Below are positions 21,641 to 31,799 of a stretch of 64,000 bases of DNA, piece by piece; the first letter of the stretch is position 1; the number at the start of each line of letters is the position of its first letter. Below the pieces are notes generated by a model that saw only the letters and a program-made list of their open reading frames with translations, did not search any database and was not told the DNA's origin. This stretch comes from Kuschelorhynchus macadamiae. Its lineage: Eukaryota > Arthropoda > Insecta > Coleoptera > Curculionidae. Where the stretch lies: the NCBI GenBank assembly GCA_030620095.1, contig JAUTXW010000598.1, positions 1,036,001 to 1,100,000 on the forward strand. Reading direction: 5' to 3'. Made by a program: the position numbers and the translations under genes.

Positions 21641-21799
21641 ACCGATTCATATAACCCATTAAAGGAACTGTAATTAAGATTAATTGGATCATTAACAAAC
21701 TGCACAATTTATATATTTAACTACTATGGGAAATGAAATAGGAGAAAACTGTAATATTCCTAATAAAAGGAAGGATGAACAATAAAGGTGTTCTGACTA

Positions 21800-21990
21800 A
21801 AGGAAATATATTGATTGTTACTTCCTTCGTACAAGGGAAGTATTGTAATCGTGAACAAATCACCCTCTCTAAGGTCTCTAGCTGCCGTAAAACATGTTGT
21901 CTCAATTCCGTATGTCTGTCTGACTGTATATCGGTTTGTTGGTGTGTGTGTTCGCGGTATACTTACCGGATACACATGTTCACGTTTTAG
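21800..21990 (+). repeat. Fragment of a common arthropod-type repeat
   Basis: Contains ACTTCCTTCGTACAAGGGAAG, TATTGTAATCGTGAACAAAT and a TGTCTGTCTGACTGTAT tract. From memory this series recurs in many arthropod genomes, but I could not check it. No coding capacity is supported. Confidence 0.4.
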
Positions 21991-22033
21991 CGTCCCTAGG
22001 TGTCAAAAAATATGTTTTATCATCGGCTGCTTA

Positions 22034-22146
22034 AAAACTACTGATCAGATTGGCTTCAGGATCATATGGAAATGACCTGGTAAGATTGTGGTAAAAATCC
22101 AATATGCTTTCTTAATTGGTTTCAAAACTACTGATCAGATTGACTT
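22034..22146. repeat. Short local duplication beside LINE L2
   Basis: AAAACTACTGATCAGATTGG at 22034 recurs at 22124 (one base different just beyond). The 68-bp segment between them (22059-22126, GGATCATATGG..TTTCAAA) recurs at 23278-23345 on the other side of LINE L2. L2 therefore sits inside a repeated sequence. Confidence 0.7.
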
Positions 22147-23218
22147 AATAATAAATAATATTTTATTAGTCCAAAAGGTCACAAACAATGACAATGGGTT
22201 CGTCATAAAATTCACTTAAACCTAATCTATTAAAAAAATATCACAAAACTTATAACAATTATACTCGACATGTTTACGAAGTACAGTAAGATCACAATTT
22301 AGACCAATATTAATATTACCTTACACTTAGACAAACTTACGTATTACATGTAACATTACAACAATACGAATACAGACAATTTCAGGTATTTTATTGCTCC
22401 AGAAACTCTTTGAGTGTGTATGATTTTCCTACTAGATAGCTAGTCAGTCTCTTGCTAAATTGGATCGTGGTATTTGCTACCTTAATATCATTTGGGAGTT
22501 TGTTGTAGATTTGAGTACACGCATAATAAGGGGATTTTTCATAAAATCTTGATCTATGTATTGGTACTGTGAGTTCATTTCTGCTTCTGGTTGGATACTG
22601 GTAACATAGAGAATTTTTTGGGAGTTTTGGTTATTCTGAACATACATTGTACACTTTAGTATATATATTGAGTAGAGAGTTAGGATCTTTTTGGTTTTGA
22701 ATATTTCTCCGCAAGATTCCATGGGTTTTAGGTTAAAGATTAATCGTACAATCCTTTTCTGTGCGACAAAGATGCGGTTTATATTAACAGATTGTCCCCA
22801 AAGCATTGTATTGTAGTTATTAGAGTTTCAATAGGAACACTTTGCTTTAGCCTAAGGAGAGCAAAGTATGCCTTGTTTATTTTGCCGGAAACATGATCAA
22901 GTCGTTTCTCCCATGAGAGTCCCGAATTGACATATGATCCCAAAAACTCAACTACTTGTTCTCCCTCATCTATGGTTTGTGTTTTTGGTGCTGACTTCTG
23001 GAATGGTATAGTGAGGGTCTTGTTTCTGTTTAGTACAAGCTGATTTGAAAAGCACCATTGATTTATGTTCTTCATCACTGGGTCAATCTTGGACTGAAGT
23101 TCTCTCTCATTTATGGTTATATCAGGCATGTGCAGGTCATTTATGAAGACCAAAAATATGAGCGGAGAAAGCACTGATCCTTGTACTGTTTCAATATCAG
23201 CTGTCCCCAATTTTGACT
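22147..23218 (-). pseudogene. LINE L2 fragment (reverse transcriptase C-terminal half)
   Basis: Minus-strand LINE remnant. The first segment (22779-23210) reads VQGSVLSPLIFLVFINDL, then jumps over the expected ADD region by deletion to KNINQWCFSNQLVLN and EFLGSYVNSGLSWEKRLDHV. The second segment (22477-22806) reads INRIFVAQKRIVRLIF and continues to the C-terminal domain. The 3' end on the left is rich in AATAAATAATATTTTATTA. A frameshift near 22800 separates the segments. It belongs to the CR1/jockey-like group. The 5' half is missing. Confidence 0.75.
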
Positions 23219-23341
23219 AGCATTTTTCGATTTTCCAGGAAGGACATTATTAAATTCAAATTTTAATCAAAAATTAAGGATCATATGGGAATGACCTGGT
23301 AATATTTTGGTAAAATTCCAATATGCTTTCTTAATTTGTTT

Positions 23342-24474
23342 CAAATGATAAACATTTCTAATAACAATGTTTTTCTTGACCTATGCTTTATAAATTTAAG
23401 TGATATTGATGTTGATTCCGCTAATGATATATTGTTAAATAATAGTAGTCATCATATTGCTTACTCCTGTGACATTTCTCTTGCGTCATCAAATGATTCT
23501 TTAAAGTTTAATTTAGAATATTATGACTTCAAAAATAGTTTTTTTCTTCAGTTGATTGGGAAATGCTGCTTAATAAAACCAATATAGATAAGGCTATTAA
23601 TCAGTCTTATAATGTTATATACCAAAGTATATCACTATTTGTACCTATTAAAAAATATAAAAGCTCAAATTTTCCAAAGTGGTTTTCCCCTCGTCTCAGA
23701 CGACTTATCGTTAATTATGGACGAACAGTTTGGTTTTCAATCTGCGCGATATACCCTAGCTAGTCTTCTAACTTATGAGGACCACCTTTTGAACCCTTTC
23801 GAGAGGGGATATCAAATTGATGTTATTTATACTGATTTCTCGAAGGCGTTCGGTAGGGTAAATCATGGTCTATTTCTGGCAAAACTTAAGGCACTGGGGC
23901 TTGGTGATTACATTCTTAGAAGGCTAAGTAGTTTTCTAGCGGGGCGGACTTACTTATTAGAATTAATAATTTTATATCAAATCAAATTGCTTTACCGTCG
24001 GGTGTTCCACAGGGCTCCCATTGTGGGCCCAAATTATTCGTTGTTTGTTAACGACATTGTCTTTTTACCACACAGTTCTTTTCTTATGTATGCTGATGAT
24101 CTTAAAATATTTAAAGACATTTCTACTCCTCTGGATTGTCAATGTTTGCAGTCAGAGGTGGACATGTTTTGAAAATATTGTATTGTTCATATGTTAGATC
24201 GTTTTTGGAGTATGCAAATCCGGTGTGGTCTCCTTTTTATGACATTCATATCATTCAAATAGAAAATGTTCAAAATACATTTTTACGAATATGCAGTTTT
24301 AAGCTGGGGACACCCGAAATTGATAAACGTATTAATTACGACTGTGTTCTTATTATTTTAGGTATGTCTACAATTCAGAATAGCTGGTTGCAAACCGACA
24401 TATTTTTCTTGTTTAAATTAATTATTGGATATATTGACTACGCTTATTTACTAGGTAAATTATCTTTACGTTTA
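23342..24474 (+). pseudogene. LINE L3 fragment, jockey-like
   Basis: Plus-strand remnant. It opens with endonuclease-tail or linker sequence (VFLDLCFINLSDIDVDSAND). After a large deletion comes the RT region: DEQFGFQSARYTLASLLTYE, DVIYTDFSKAFGRVNHGLFL (AFG in place of AFD), VGPNYSLFVNDIVFL and FLMYADDLKIF. A second deletion at about 24170 joins it to the thumb (YCSYVRSFLEYANPVWSPFY). It stops abruptly at about 24474, where element D sequence begins. Related to L1 and L5. Confidence 0.75.
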
Positions 24475-25883
24475 CAGATTTTCCATAGCCCGCCTCGTTT
24501 CGGAGATACAGGGCCAAATTGAAAAAATTGCATTTTGGGACACCCCTCGTATCTCGGTTATCTTTTAACGTATCGAAAAGGTAAAAACTGGCTCTTATAG
24601 AGTTTTTACGTAGAATCCAGTGGCGTGGACAGATTTTTACTCGGGGTCGTCGTTTTTGATACATGACCCAAAGTTACGTTTTTTTTAAATGGGACACCCT
24701 GTATATTTTTACGTAGTCCTATTCGTCTTATTATGAGCTTTTCAAAAATATATAGTTATCTATACTTATTTTAAAAATAAGGCTACAGTTTAAGTTTTTA
24801 AGACTATATTAAGTATATCTATTTTTCGTAATTAGCCATATTCAAAGGAACTGCTTAAACTGATTTCCATTTTCTCTTAGACATCTCTCACACACTCTTG
24901 CAATTTTACCCAGTGTATTTGAAATGACTACATTGCGTGCTTGTATTTGCAAAAATGCCTGCTCAGTGATGTTACGCAGGTCTTGAACTGTGTTATGTGA
25001 CTCCATAAAAAGAAGTCCAATATGGACAGGTCAGGCGACCTAGGAGGCCATCGGACAGGTCCGTGCGTTCCAATCCAGCGTTCGGGGAAGTTCTCTTCTA
25101 AATACCGCCGCCTCACAATTTAGGAGTTATGTGCTGGAGCTCCGTCTTGTTGGAAATACATTTGATTCACATGTGCTAAAGGGACATCTATGATTTCTGG
25201 CAATATATTTTGCAATATTTCAAGGTAGCTATTAGCAGTGAGATCTCCTTCAAAAATATGAAATTTTATTTTGGTTCCTAGTACGAAATAAGCGACATTA
25301 AAGCCAAATCTTCCTTGTTGCTCTCATGGAAATATCAAATGTTGATTTTCAGGTGACCAGTATCTCGTATTGTGCCTATTAAATATTCCAGCACTACTTA
25401 TATACGATTCGTCGGACCATAGAACCGCCCTTCCAAAATGTTGGTTAGTATTCATTTTTTGTAAATACCACTGGCAAAAATCAATACTTCGTTCTGCATC
25501 TCCAGGATGTAGATTTTGCACAACTCTGACTTTATAAGGTTTATACTTATGTTTCTTTAAAATCGTTTAAATCCGAGACTTGATTACACCCACTTCATTC
25601 TCTATTTTTCTACAGGATGTTACATTTACACTTGCTAAGACATTAATTTCATCAGCCTCACGATTCTCTTTGTTATATTTCTTTGATCTGGGCTTTTTGA
25701 AAAAGCCAAAATGCAGCTTTTTCAATTTGGCCCTGTATCTCCGAAACGAGGCGGGCTATGGAAAATCTGATTACGGCAGCTTGAGTTTGACAAAAAAGTG
25801 GCACGGTGTCGCGAAAACCTCAACCCTAAATATTTGCAAATAACGGAGATACCTTGCATTTACAACCAAAATTGGACACCCTG
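24475..25883 (-). mobile_element. Mariner-type element D, left end truncated
   Basis: The right end is complete (GGACACCCTG at 25883, then TA). The left arm starts part-way: 24475-24545 is the reverse complement of about 25697-25772 (shared AGCCCGCCTCGTTTCGGAGA and CAGGGCCAAATTGAAAAA). The outer ~110 bp of the left arm is therefore missing at the junction with LINE L3. A further GGGACACCCTGTA at about 24690 lies inside. The transposase is on the minus strand. Confidence 0.75.
24845..25690 (-). pseudogene. Element D transposase, decayed
   Basis: Minus-strand remnant in several frames. The N-terminal HTH is mostly deleted. What remains is SVNVTSCRKIENEVGVI, a stop, then KKHKYKPYKVRVVQNLHPGD, the first catalytic Asp (AVLWSDESYISSAGIFNRHN), MYFQQDGAPAHNS with the second Asp followed by a stop, and WPPRSPDLSILDFFLW with the likely third Asp. 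The C-terminus is truncated after LWSH. The order is as in families A and B. Dead. Confidence 0.75.
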
Positions 25884-25889
25884 TACATG

Positions 25890-26230
25890 TCAGTAAAATA
25901 TGCTTTACATTGTTCTTTTGCTTTCAGTATCGTTAACAAAAATAATTAGTTTTTGTTAGTTCCGCGTCGTTCTATTGTTTCGAAAGTAAATTAAAACCAA
26001 GTGAGATTTTTTTTGTCCCGCCTCTTCCAACCATATATTTACTTTCTTTCGTCCTTGCTACTTATCAGATACGTAATTATTTATATATTTGAGGAAGCTT
26101 GTTTGCCATGACTGTAATGTTCGATTTAATGTGCAGCGTTGCCAGATAAGAAAAAAAATTAACCCATTTTTACGTACTGTAATCGTGAAAAATCACCCTA
26201 TGAGAAAAAGCTTATTTTTGCAAACAAAAT
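25890..26230. other. Short AT-rich interval
   Basis: About 340 bp between element D and the foldback. No feature recognised. Confidence 0.5.
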
Positions 26231-26235
26231 ATATT

Positions 26236-26912
26236 ATTTATAGTTGGAAAAATTAAAAATTTGCCTTTATAGCCTAAAATTATATTATTTCAAAAATGAT
26301 TGCATCATAATAATACAAAATAAAATTGACTACTCAATAAGATACAGGGTGAAGTCAAGGCATATGTTTTTAGTGAATTTTTGAAACACCCTGTAGCATA
26401 AACTGCCTGCAATTTTTAAACTGTATATCGGTAACTTTGAAACCTGATTTCTTTCTAAAGACAATATAGCAATATTAGTATGGTGATGTTTTACCCGTAT
26501 TTTTCTTACCCCCGTTTTTTTTTAAAAATGGTGTAAACATCATTTAGCACATATTATTATTCATATGGATACTTCAAATTTCAAAACATTCTAGATTTCT
26601 CGTTTTTATGAGCATAATAAAAATACTGGTAAAACATCACCATATTGCTGTATTTTCTTTAAAAACAAAGATACGTTGATCATCCGAAAAAGAAAATGTT
26701 TTTAAACAATGAGGCTTCAAAGCTACCGATATACAGTTTAAAAATTGCAGGCAGTTTATGCTACAGGGTGTTTCAAAAATTCACTAAAAACATATGCCTT
26801 GACTTCACCCTGTATCTTATTCAGTAGTCAATTTTATTTTGTATTATTATCATGAAATCGTTTTTGAAATAATATAAATTTAGGCTATAAAGCCAAATTT
26901 TTATCCTTAACT
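26236..26912. mobile_element. Long foldback (MITE-like), ~300-bp arms
   Basis: The two halves are inverted copies. Inside, 26345 (CAGGGTGAAGTCAAGGCATA) mirrors 26812, flanked by TA. Each half also holds GAAACACCCTGTAGCATAAA and AAACTGCCTGCAATTTTTAA or its complement. The symmetry does not stop at the CAGGGTG ends: TTGACTACTCAATAAGATA before it mirrors the TATCTTATTCAGTAGTCAA after it, out to about 26236 and 26912. A central ~80 bp is not mirrored. No coding capacity. RNA from this region would fold into one long hairpin. Confidence 0.85.
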
Positions 26913-27164
26913 TTTTTCCATGTGTGTATTTATCTGATTTGTTTGGGCAATGTAAAAACTTTATATGCGGAGGAATTTTCACAAAAATCCAATATGGGAA
27001 AACTACTTGTCGAATGTATCATGAATTTTGCACAAAAATCAAGTGTCATATGGCCGCCTACTGTATTCTATAGGACAAAACAAGATGGCGGCCTAATAAA
27101 ATATGTAAATTTTCAATAAAATTCCATTTTCTGGAATAAAAATAAATTAAAAACAAATAAAAAC

Positions 27165-27300
27165 ATGGTAAATTTACCTTTATCCGCTACCCTCAACTTC
27201 CCTCGTACAGACTTTTTCTACATAGAGATAACACATTTTATGAATGAAATATAAAAATTAAGGGTTATATAGGAACGACTTGATTACATTATAACTTTAT
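27165..27300 (+). repeat. Dispersed repeat X, copy
   Basis: GGTAAATTTACCTTTATCC, AACTTCCCTCGT and ATAACACATTTTAT match the copy at 21503-21640 in order. The preceding 26930-27160 contains CCAATATGGG and AAGATGGCGG stretches but no gene. Confidence 0.5.
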
Positions 27301-27749
27301 ACTCTAGCCAGTCAAATGTAATATAATATCGACAAAAAATACTATATTAGCCTGTGATAAAAAGTTCTCGAAATTCTATCGGATCTAGGAATTTCAAATT
27401 TTTTTAAGTTCGGTATATTGCAACGAAATTTGGAACGATAATATATGAGACAATTCTCTATTAAAAAAAAAGACAGCTTTAAATGTCAAAAAGGCAGCTG
27501 GGCGCAATTTCCAAACTTTTTTTTAATGGATTTTAATTCAACCTCGATTTTGAAAACATTGATTCAGCAGTTCTCAAACGTCAACCAATGTTTGGGATTT
27601 TTTTTGAGGTTATCAATGTCAATACTCCATATTAAGTGAAGCACGAAAATGAAACGGTAAATATTTTATTAAAACAGTATTACACTTAATAAAAAACCGA
27701 TAAAACGAATATTATAAAACTTAAATATGTAGAAAAAGAAAAATGTCAA

Positions 27750-28450
27750 ATTTCCATTTTAAAATATGTTGTAAATGTTCGCCTTGTACCTCTTGACAAA
27801 TGAACATTCGGTTAGTGAATTCTTCCCTCAAATTATGGAGGGTTTCAGGGTTTGTTCCTACACACACGTCGATGATACGTTCACGCAGCAGTTCGTTCAG
27901 AAAATCCGGAGCGGATATTGAAAACTGGCGATTTCACATAGCCCCATAGAAAATAATCAAGGGGTGTAAGATCTGGCGAGCGAACTGGCCTCTTTGTTGG
28001 ACTTCGGTGACCAATCCATCTATCCGCGTAAGTTGCATCGAAGTAATTTCTAGCGTCTCTAAAATAATGTGGCGAAAAACCGTTCTATTGACACGTAATG
28101 CGAAAATGAAACTCGCTTGGGTTTTGAGCAGCAACATCATCAAGAATTGGAGCGATAATAACCTGCAGCATTCGAAGATGTGGGCGCGTTTAAATTTCCT
28201 TCGAAAAATATGGGATCTATGATATGGTCGCCCAAAATGCCCGCCCAAACATTAATTTTTTGAGGAAATTGGGTATGTCCTTCACTCCAATATCTACAAT
28301 TTTGAGTGTTGATTTTTTCATTCAGGAAAAATGTGCTCTCATCACTAAAACAAATGTGGCGCAGACAAATTGTATTTGTTGTGATCCTTTTTGCATAATC
28401 TCGCAAAATCTAGTCGCATGTCAGTGTACGAAGGATTCAGAACAAGATTT
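27750..28450 (-). pseudogene. Mariner-type transposase remnant E
   Basis: Minus-strand remnant. Its N-terminal side reads ICFSDESTFFLNEKINTQNC (first catalytic Asp) and QKINVWAGILGDHIIDPIFF. The second Asp region is degraded. Then, in a changed frame, DRWIGHRSPTKRPVRSPDLT is followed by PLDYFLWGY (likely third Asp) and a C-terminal tail (LREEFTNRMF). It resembles families A, B and D but is more decayed. I found no matching terminal inverted repeats. Confidence 0.7.
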
Positions 28451-28454
28451 ATAA

Positions 28455-29060
28455 TTAATTTTTAGAAAATTATTCTCCATAATCAGGGGTCCTTGTGCAT
28501 AATTACGAGATTTGGCAGCAACGTTAATGCGCGCCTTTCTTTTTTACTGAAAAACTTAATTACTAATTACTAGGACCATTTCGTTAATGGATTCCTGATT
28601 GGATAACTTTTTGAATGCTTAATCATCGTTCGTTATAAGTTTTCATCGCGTCGCGTAGGCAAAATCTAATTATTAGGGAAAAGCTTTCGCCTGATTGAAT
28701 CCTTCGCTATAGAGAGTCGGTTAATTTGTAATGCATTTCGTTGCAATAAATGTAACACTTCGTTGAAAATAGAAATCTTTTAACCGGTCGAATCTGTTCG
28801 TTATTTGAAATAATGTATTGCTTGAAATCGAAAAAAAAAAATCTATAAATTCGTCCTTTCCCATCGCAGTGAAAAATTGAGTGTTAAAAATACACACATA
28901 AATTCGCCGCGTTCAACTCCTTTTTCTATCGATTGTGTAATTTACCATTGTCAAGGGAAGCGTTTAATAAGGAGCGTGATATTATAATGCAGATTGTTAT
29001 GAATAACGGTTTTCATTTGGAGTCCATCACCAAATTATATTATAAATTTATAAACAAGTA
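28455..29060. other. Sequence without recognised feature
   Basis: About 600 bp containing short low-complexity A runs. No gene or repeat could be supported. Confidence 0.5.
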
Positions 29061-29075
29061 CAAAAAAACTTAGCG

Positions 29076-29561
29076 ATGAGACAAATTTTTTCAAGAGCAT
29101 TACTTTTTTCGGAATTATTTCTCTCCAATTGGCTAAATTTTTTAAAAATATTGAAACTGTCAATATTTCATTCAAAACAGTTAGTACGGACAAAGGACAC
29201 AACCGATAAATTGTCCAGATCTGGGGTTCATGCATTAAATTGTAGCGAATGTTCCACGACTTATGTGGGACAAACAGGTCGAAAAATCTCCACAAGGGTG
29301 AGAGAACATTTAAGCCTTGTCAACAAATTCAGAAATACGGATGTAACTGAGACTGTTTCAGCTTTTGCCAATCATTTGTTGGAGTCAGGTCATGAATTTT
29401 CCATTTCTGCCGTTGATGTTTTACATGAATGTCCAAAGGGGAAAAAGCTTGACTTTCTAGAAAAAATGGAAATAACCAAAGCTATAAAAAGTCCTATTCT
29501 CACTTGCGTTAAGGATGTTTTTAATTTTGAACCAACCCTAATATTTAACAATTTAATATAA
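29076..29561 (+). pseudogene. Penelope-like element PLE2, GIY-YIG endonuclease end
   Basis: Plus-strand frame ending at 29561. From about residue 50 it encodes a GIY-YIG-type endonuclease domain: SGVHALNCSECSTTYVGQTG, then GRKISTRVREHLSLV (the conserved Arg), AFANHLLESGHEF and a Glu-rich helix (LDFLEKMEITKAI). This C-terminal layout is that of Penelope-like retroelements. The reverse transcriptase is missing, so the element is 5'-truncated at about 29150. A hammerhead-like motif follows about 330 bp downstream (29891-29927), as in PLE1. The N-terminal ~45 residues have no similarity I recognise. Confidence 0.8.
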
Positions 29562-29625
29562 TAATAATTATAGGCAACCTTCATTTCATTCATTAATTTA
29601 TAGAGTGAGAGTTTTTGGTTGTTTT

Positions 29626-29700
29626 GTTCGACTAGTCCAGTGGTTCGTGGGTAATTACTTCGGCGTCTCACTCAGGCGGTCCGGGTTCGATCCCGCCTAG
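29626..29700 (+). repeat. tRNA-derived SINE-like promoter segment
   Basis: Contains an A-box-like TAGTCCAGTGG (29633-29643) and a perfect B-box GGTTCGATCCC (29684-29694), spaced as in tRNA genes. The T stem beyond the loop does not pair properly and there is no acceptor stem, so this is not a functional tRNA. It probably comes from a tRNA-derived SINE, or an RNA polymerase III promoter within the tail of PLE2. Confidence 0.6.
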
Positions 29701-29890
29701 AAACATGAATCTTTTTGAATATTTTATTTTGTTTATTCACGTGAGACTTAACCTCATTTTAATGTCAATCAAATATGTATAAGTAGTTGTTTGTTGTGTT
29801 GTGCTTTAGTGTGTTTTGTTCTATTTGTAAGTTATTGTTTTAGGATTTATGAGTGTGATTATTTACTAAGGTTCTCTCTGTTGTTTGTAG

Positions 29891-29927
29891 GTCTGATGAC
29901 GCTCGAAAGGGCGAAATACGTGTCACG
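29891..29927 (+). ncRNA. Hammerhead-ribozyme-like motif of PLE2
   Basis: CTGATGA (29893-29899), stem II GCTC/GGGC closed by GAAA, core GAAA (29913-29916), a loop-less stem III ATAC/GTGT, and cleavage triplet GTC at 29922-29924. One extra nucleotide sits between the CUGAUGA box and stem II. Stem I is only two pairs. Hammerheads are known in Penelope-like elements; activity here is inference. Confidence 0.6.
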
Positions 29928-30099
29928 TTTGTTGTAAATTGTAAAATTATAATGTATTGAGACCCAGACTTGGAGTCTCTTTCTAGGTTTTTTATTAAAA
30001 CTAGGTCTCTTTGAGAAATATGGACAATTTCTTCGATTTTTTTTTTGTTAAAAATAACTCAAATGGGGCACAGGGTTATTAATATTTGTTTTAATCTAT

Positions 30100-30412
30100 G
30101 CAGACTACTAAAGCACAACTAAACACATTCTATAATCTGGACACTCTGGGAATAAAAGAGCGACCAAAGTGGGAAGTAAGGTACTTGGTCTTTGCGGTTG
30201 GACGGTGAAGAGATGCTTGTGGGTCAATGTTCTTGTCTTCCTGGCAGGAATAACTAAGGAGTGCATAGTGGATGATATTTCATCAGAACAGAATACGTAG
30301 TAGTATTTGTAAAACAGAGACAGATCGCCCACATTTTGACGATGCTCTAGTGATGTAAGCTTCCTTGTGAGGTTGGGATAATCAATCAAACGAATAGCTC
30401 TTCTTTGGACAG
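30100..30412 (-). pseudogene. LINE-beta, C-terminal piece (other half at 34316-35345)
   Basis: Minus-strand segment reading VQRRAIRLIDYPNLTRKLTS, LEHRQNVGDLSLFYKYYY and PARKTRTLTHKHLF, the C-terminal domain of a jockey/CR1-like LINE. It continues the frame that stops at 34316 on the far side of LINE L5. The 7-mer TGGACAG occurs at both edges (30406-30412 and 34309-34315), so one LINE was split by another. Confidence 0.8.
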
Positions 30413-31567
30413 TCAAGAATATTTTTTATTAATAATGTAAGGACGTAGCCAATGCACGCATTAGACAAGTGGCCCTTCAGAAACGTACGCTACAGAATGC
30501 TAAACATTCCAAATGGTTCGAATTCGCAAATAACGTCAAATAAATAAATAATGAGTCAATAACTCTAAGAAAAATTTGACACATTAGCAAACAAAAATTA
30601 CCAACAAGGAGAAAGATTTTCAATTGAAGTAAAATAAATATGAATAATAATAAAACTACACAACTACATAAACAAAAATGAACATCAATACAAGCTAAAA
30701 ACACAATCCAGTTAACTGTCTTTTTAGCTGCAAAGTGCTTAGTCTGAAAATCTCATATTCTGAGAAGTGAAGATTGTAATTGTAAACTAGTCGGTCAACA
30801 AATGCACTAAACCCATAATTTGTTCGGTAGTACCTTTCAACAAACAGCTGTGATTGTCTTGTTCTTCAAATAGGCACTAAAAACGAGACTGATCCCAGCA
30901 GCACTTCGCAGTCAATCCTCCCATTGACCAATTTATGCAAAAAGACCAGATGTGCCTTTTTTCTTCTAAATTCAAGGGTTTGAAGGTCGCAAAGAAGAGC
31001 TCTACTATTAGATGACAGACCTTGATAAGGAAAATGAAATTTATGTAAGAGGTATTTTGAAAACCTATTTTGCGCCTTTTCAATTCTGTCGATGTGACAC
31101 TGTATGATGGACTCCATATTGTACAGGGTGTTCCAGCGAGGACTGAACAGGGACCTATTTTCGACCTTCCTTGTATTTTGGAAAAATTCAAAATAGCCAA
31201 TCGATGTATTTTTTCTTGTAGAATCCAAAAATGTCATCGAAAAAATATTTGAACCAGAAACAAAAGAGTTACGCTATGCATCAGGTGTTTTTTAAATGGA
31301 ATGTATCGTTTTTTATACGATTTTTGGAAAGAGTGATTTTTTTTATGTCCGTTCTGATTAAAAGATTTGATTTTGCGATAGCTGTTTATATTACATTTTA
31401 ATGTTTTACAAACTAAAATTTTAGCTTCACCTGTTTAAAATATACGATAGGTTGGTATAGGTGATCAAGGTAAAATGACGTTTGAATGCTTTGTCAATAA
31501 AAATTGACATTATTTTAATTATGGTCGAAGTCTTCACCTAAAAAATATATATTTGACTCTGATCGAA

Positions 31568-31756
31568 ATGAAATACTCTTTGGACGAGAGACTACAGATT
31601 GTTATGCTATTTTACAAGTGCCAAGAAAATGTAAGAGAAGCAAGAAGAAGATTTATTGCAAATTTTCATAGAAATATATCCATCAATACAATTCTAAGGA
31701 TAAAAAACCTATTTGAGGAAAATAATGATTACATGATAGAAAAAGAAATTCAATAA
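31568..31756 (+). CDS. Free transposase DNA-binding N-terminus in left TIR of C2
   Basis: Open frame of 62 codons from ATG at 31568. It begins MKYSLDERLQIVMLFYKCQE, continues NISINTILRIKNLFEEN and ends KEIQ at a stop at 31754-31756. It is the counterpart of 14453-14617 in C1 and differs there by few bases. Being kept open in both copies is notable, but both copies are young, so lack of decay is weak evidence of function. Confidence 0.5.
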   Translation: MKYSLDERLQIVMLFYKCQENVREARRRFIANFHRNISINTILRIKNLFEENNDYMIEKEIQ

Positions 31757-31799
31757 AAAATAATTATTAAATAATAAAATAAAACTACTAATAACATAA

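Noticed and set aside
21717..22075. Overlapping frames on both strands as small genes
   Set aside because: They fall in a dispersed repeat with a TGTCTGTC tract. No protein similarity or start context supports them.
29626..29700. A functional tRNA gene
   Set aside because: A and B boxes are present, but the T stem does not close and no acceptor stem can be formed, so it is listed as SINE-like.
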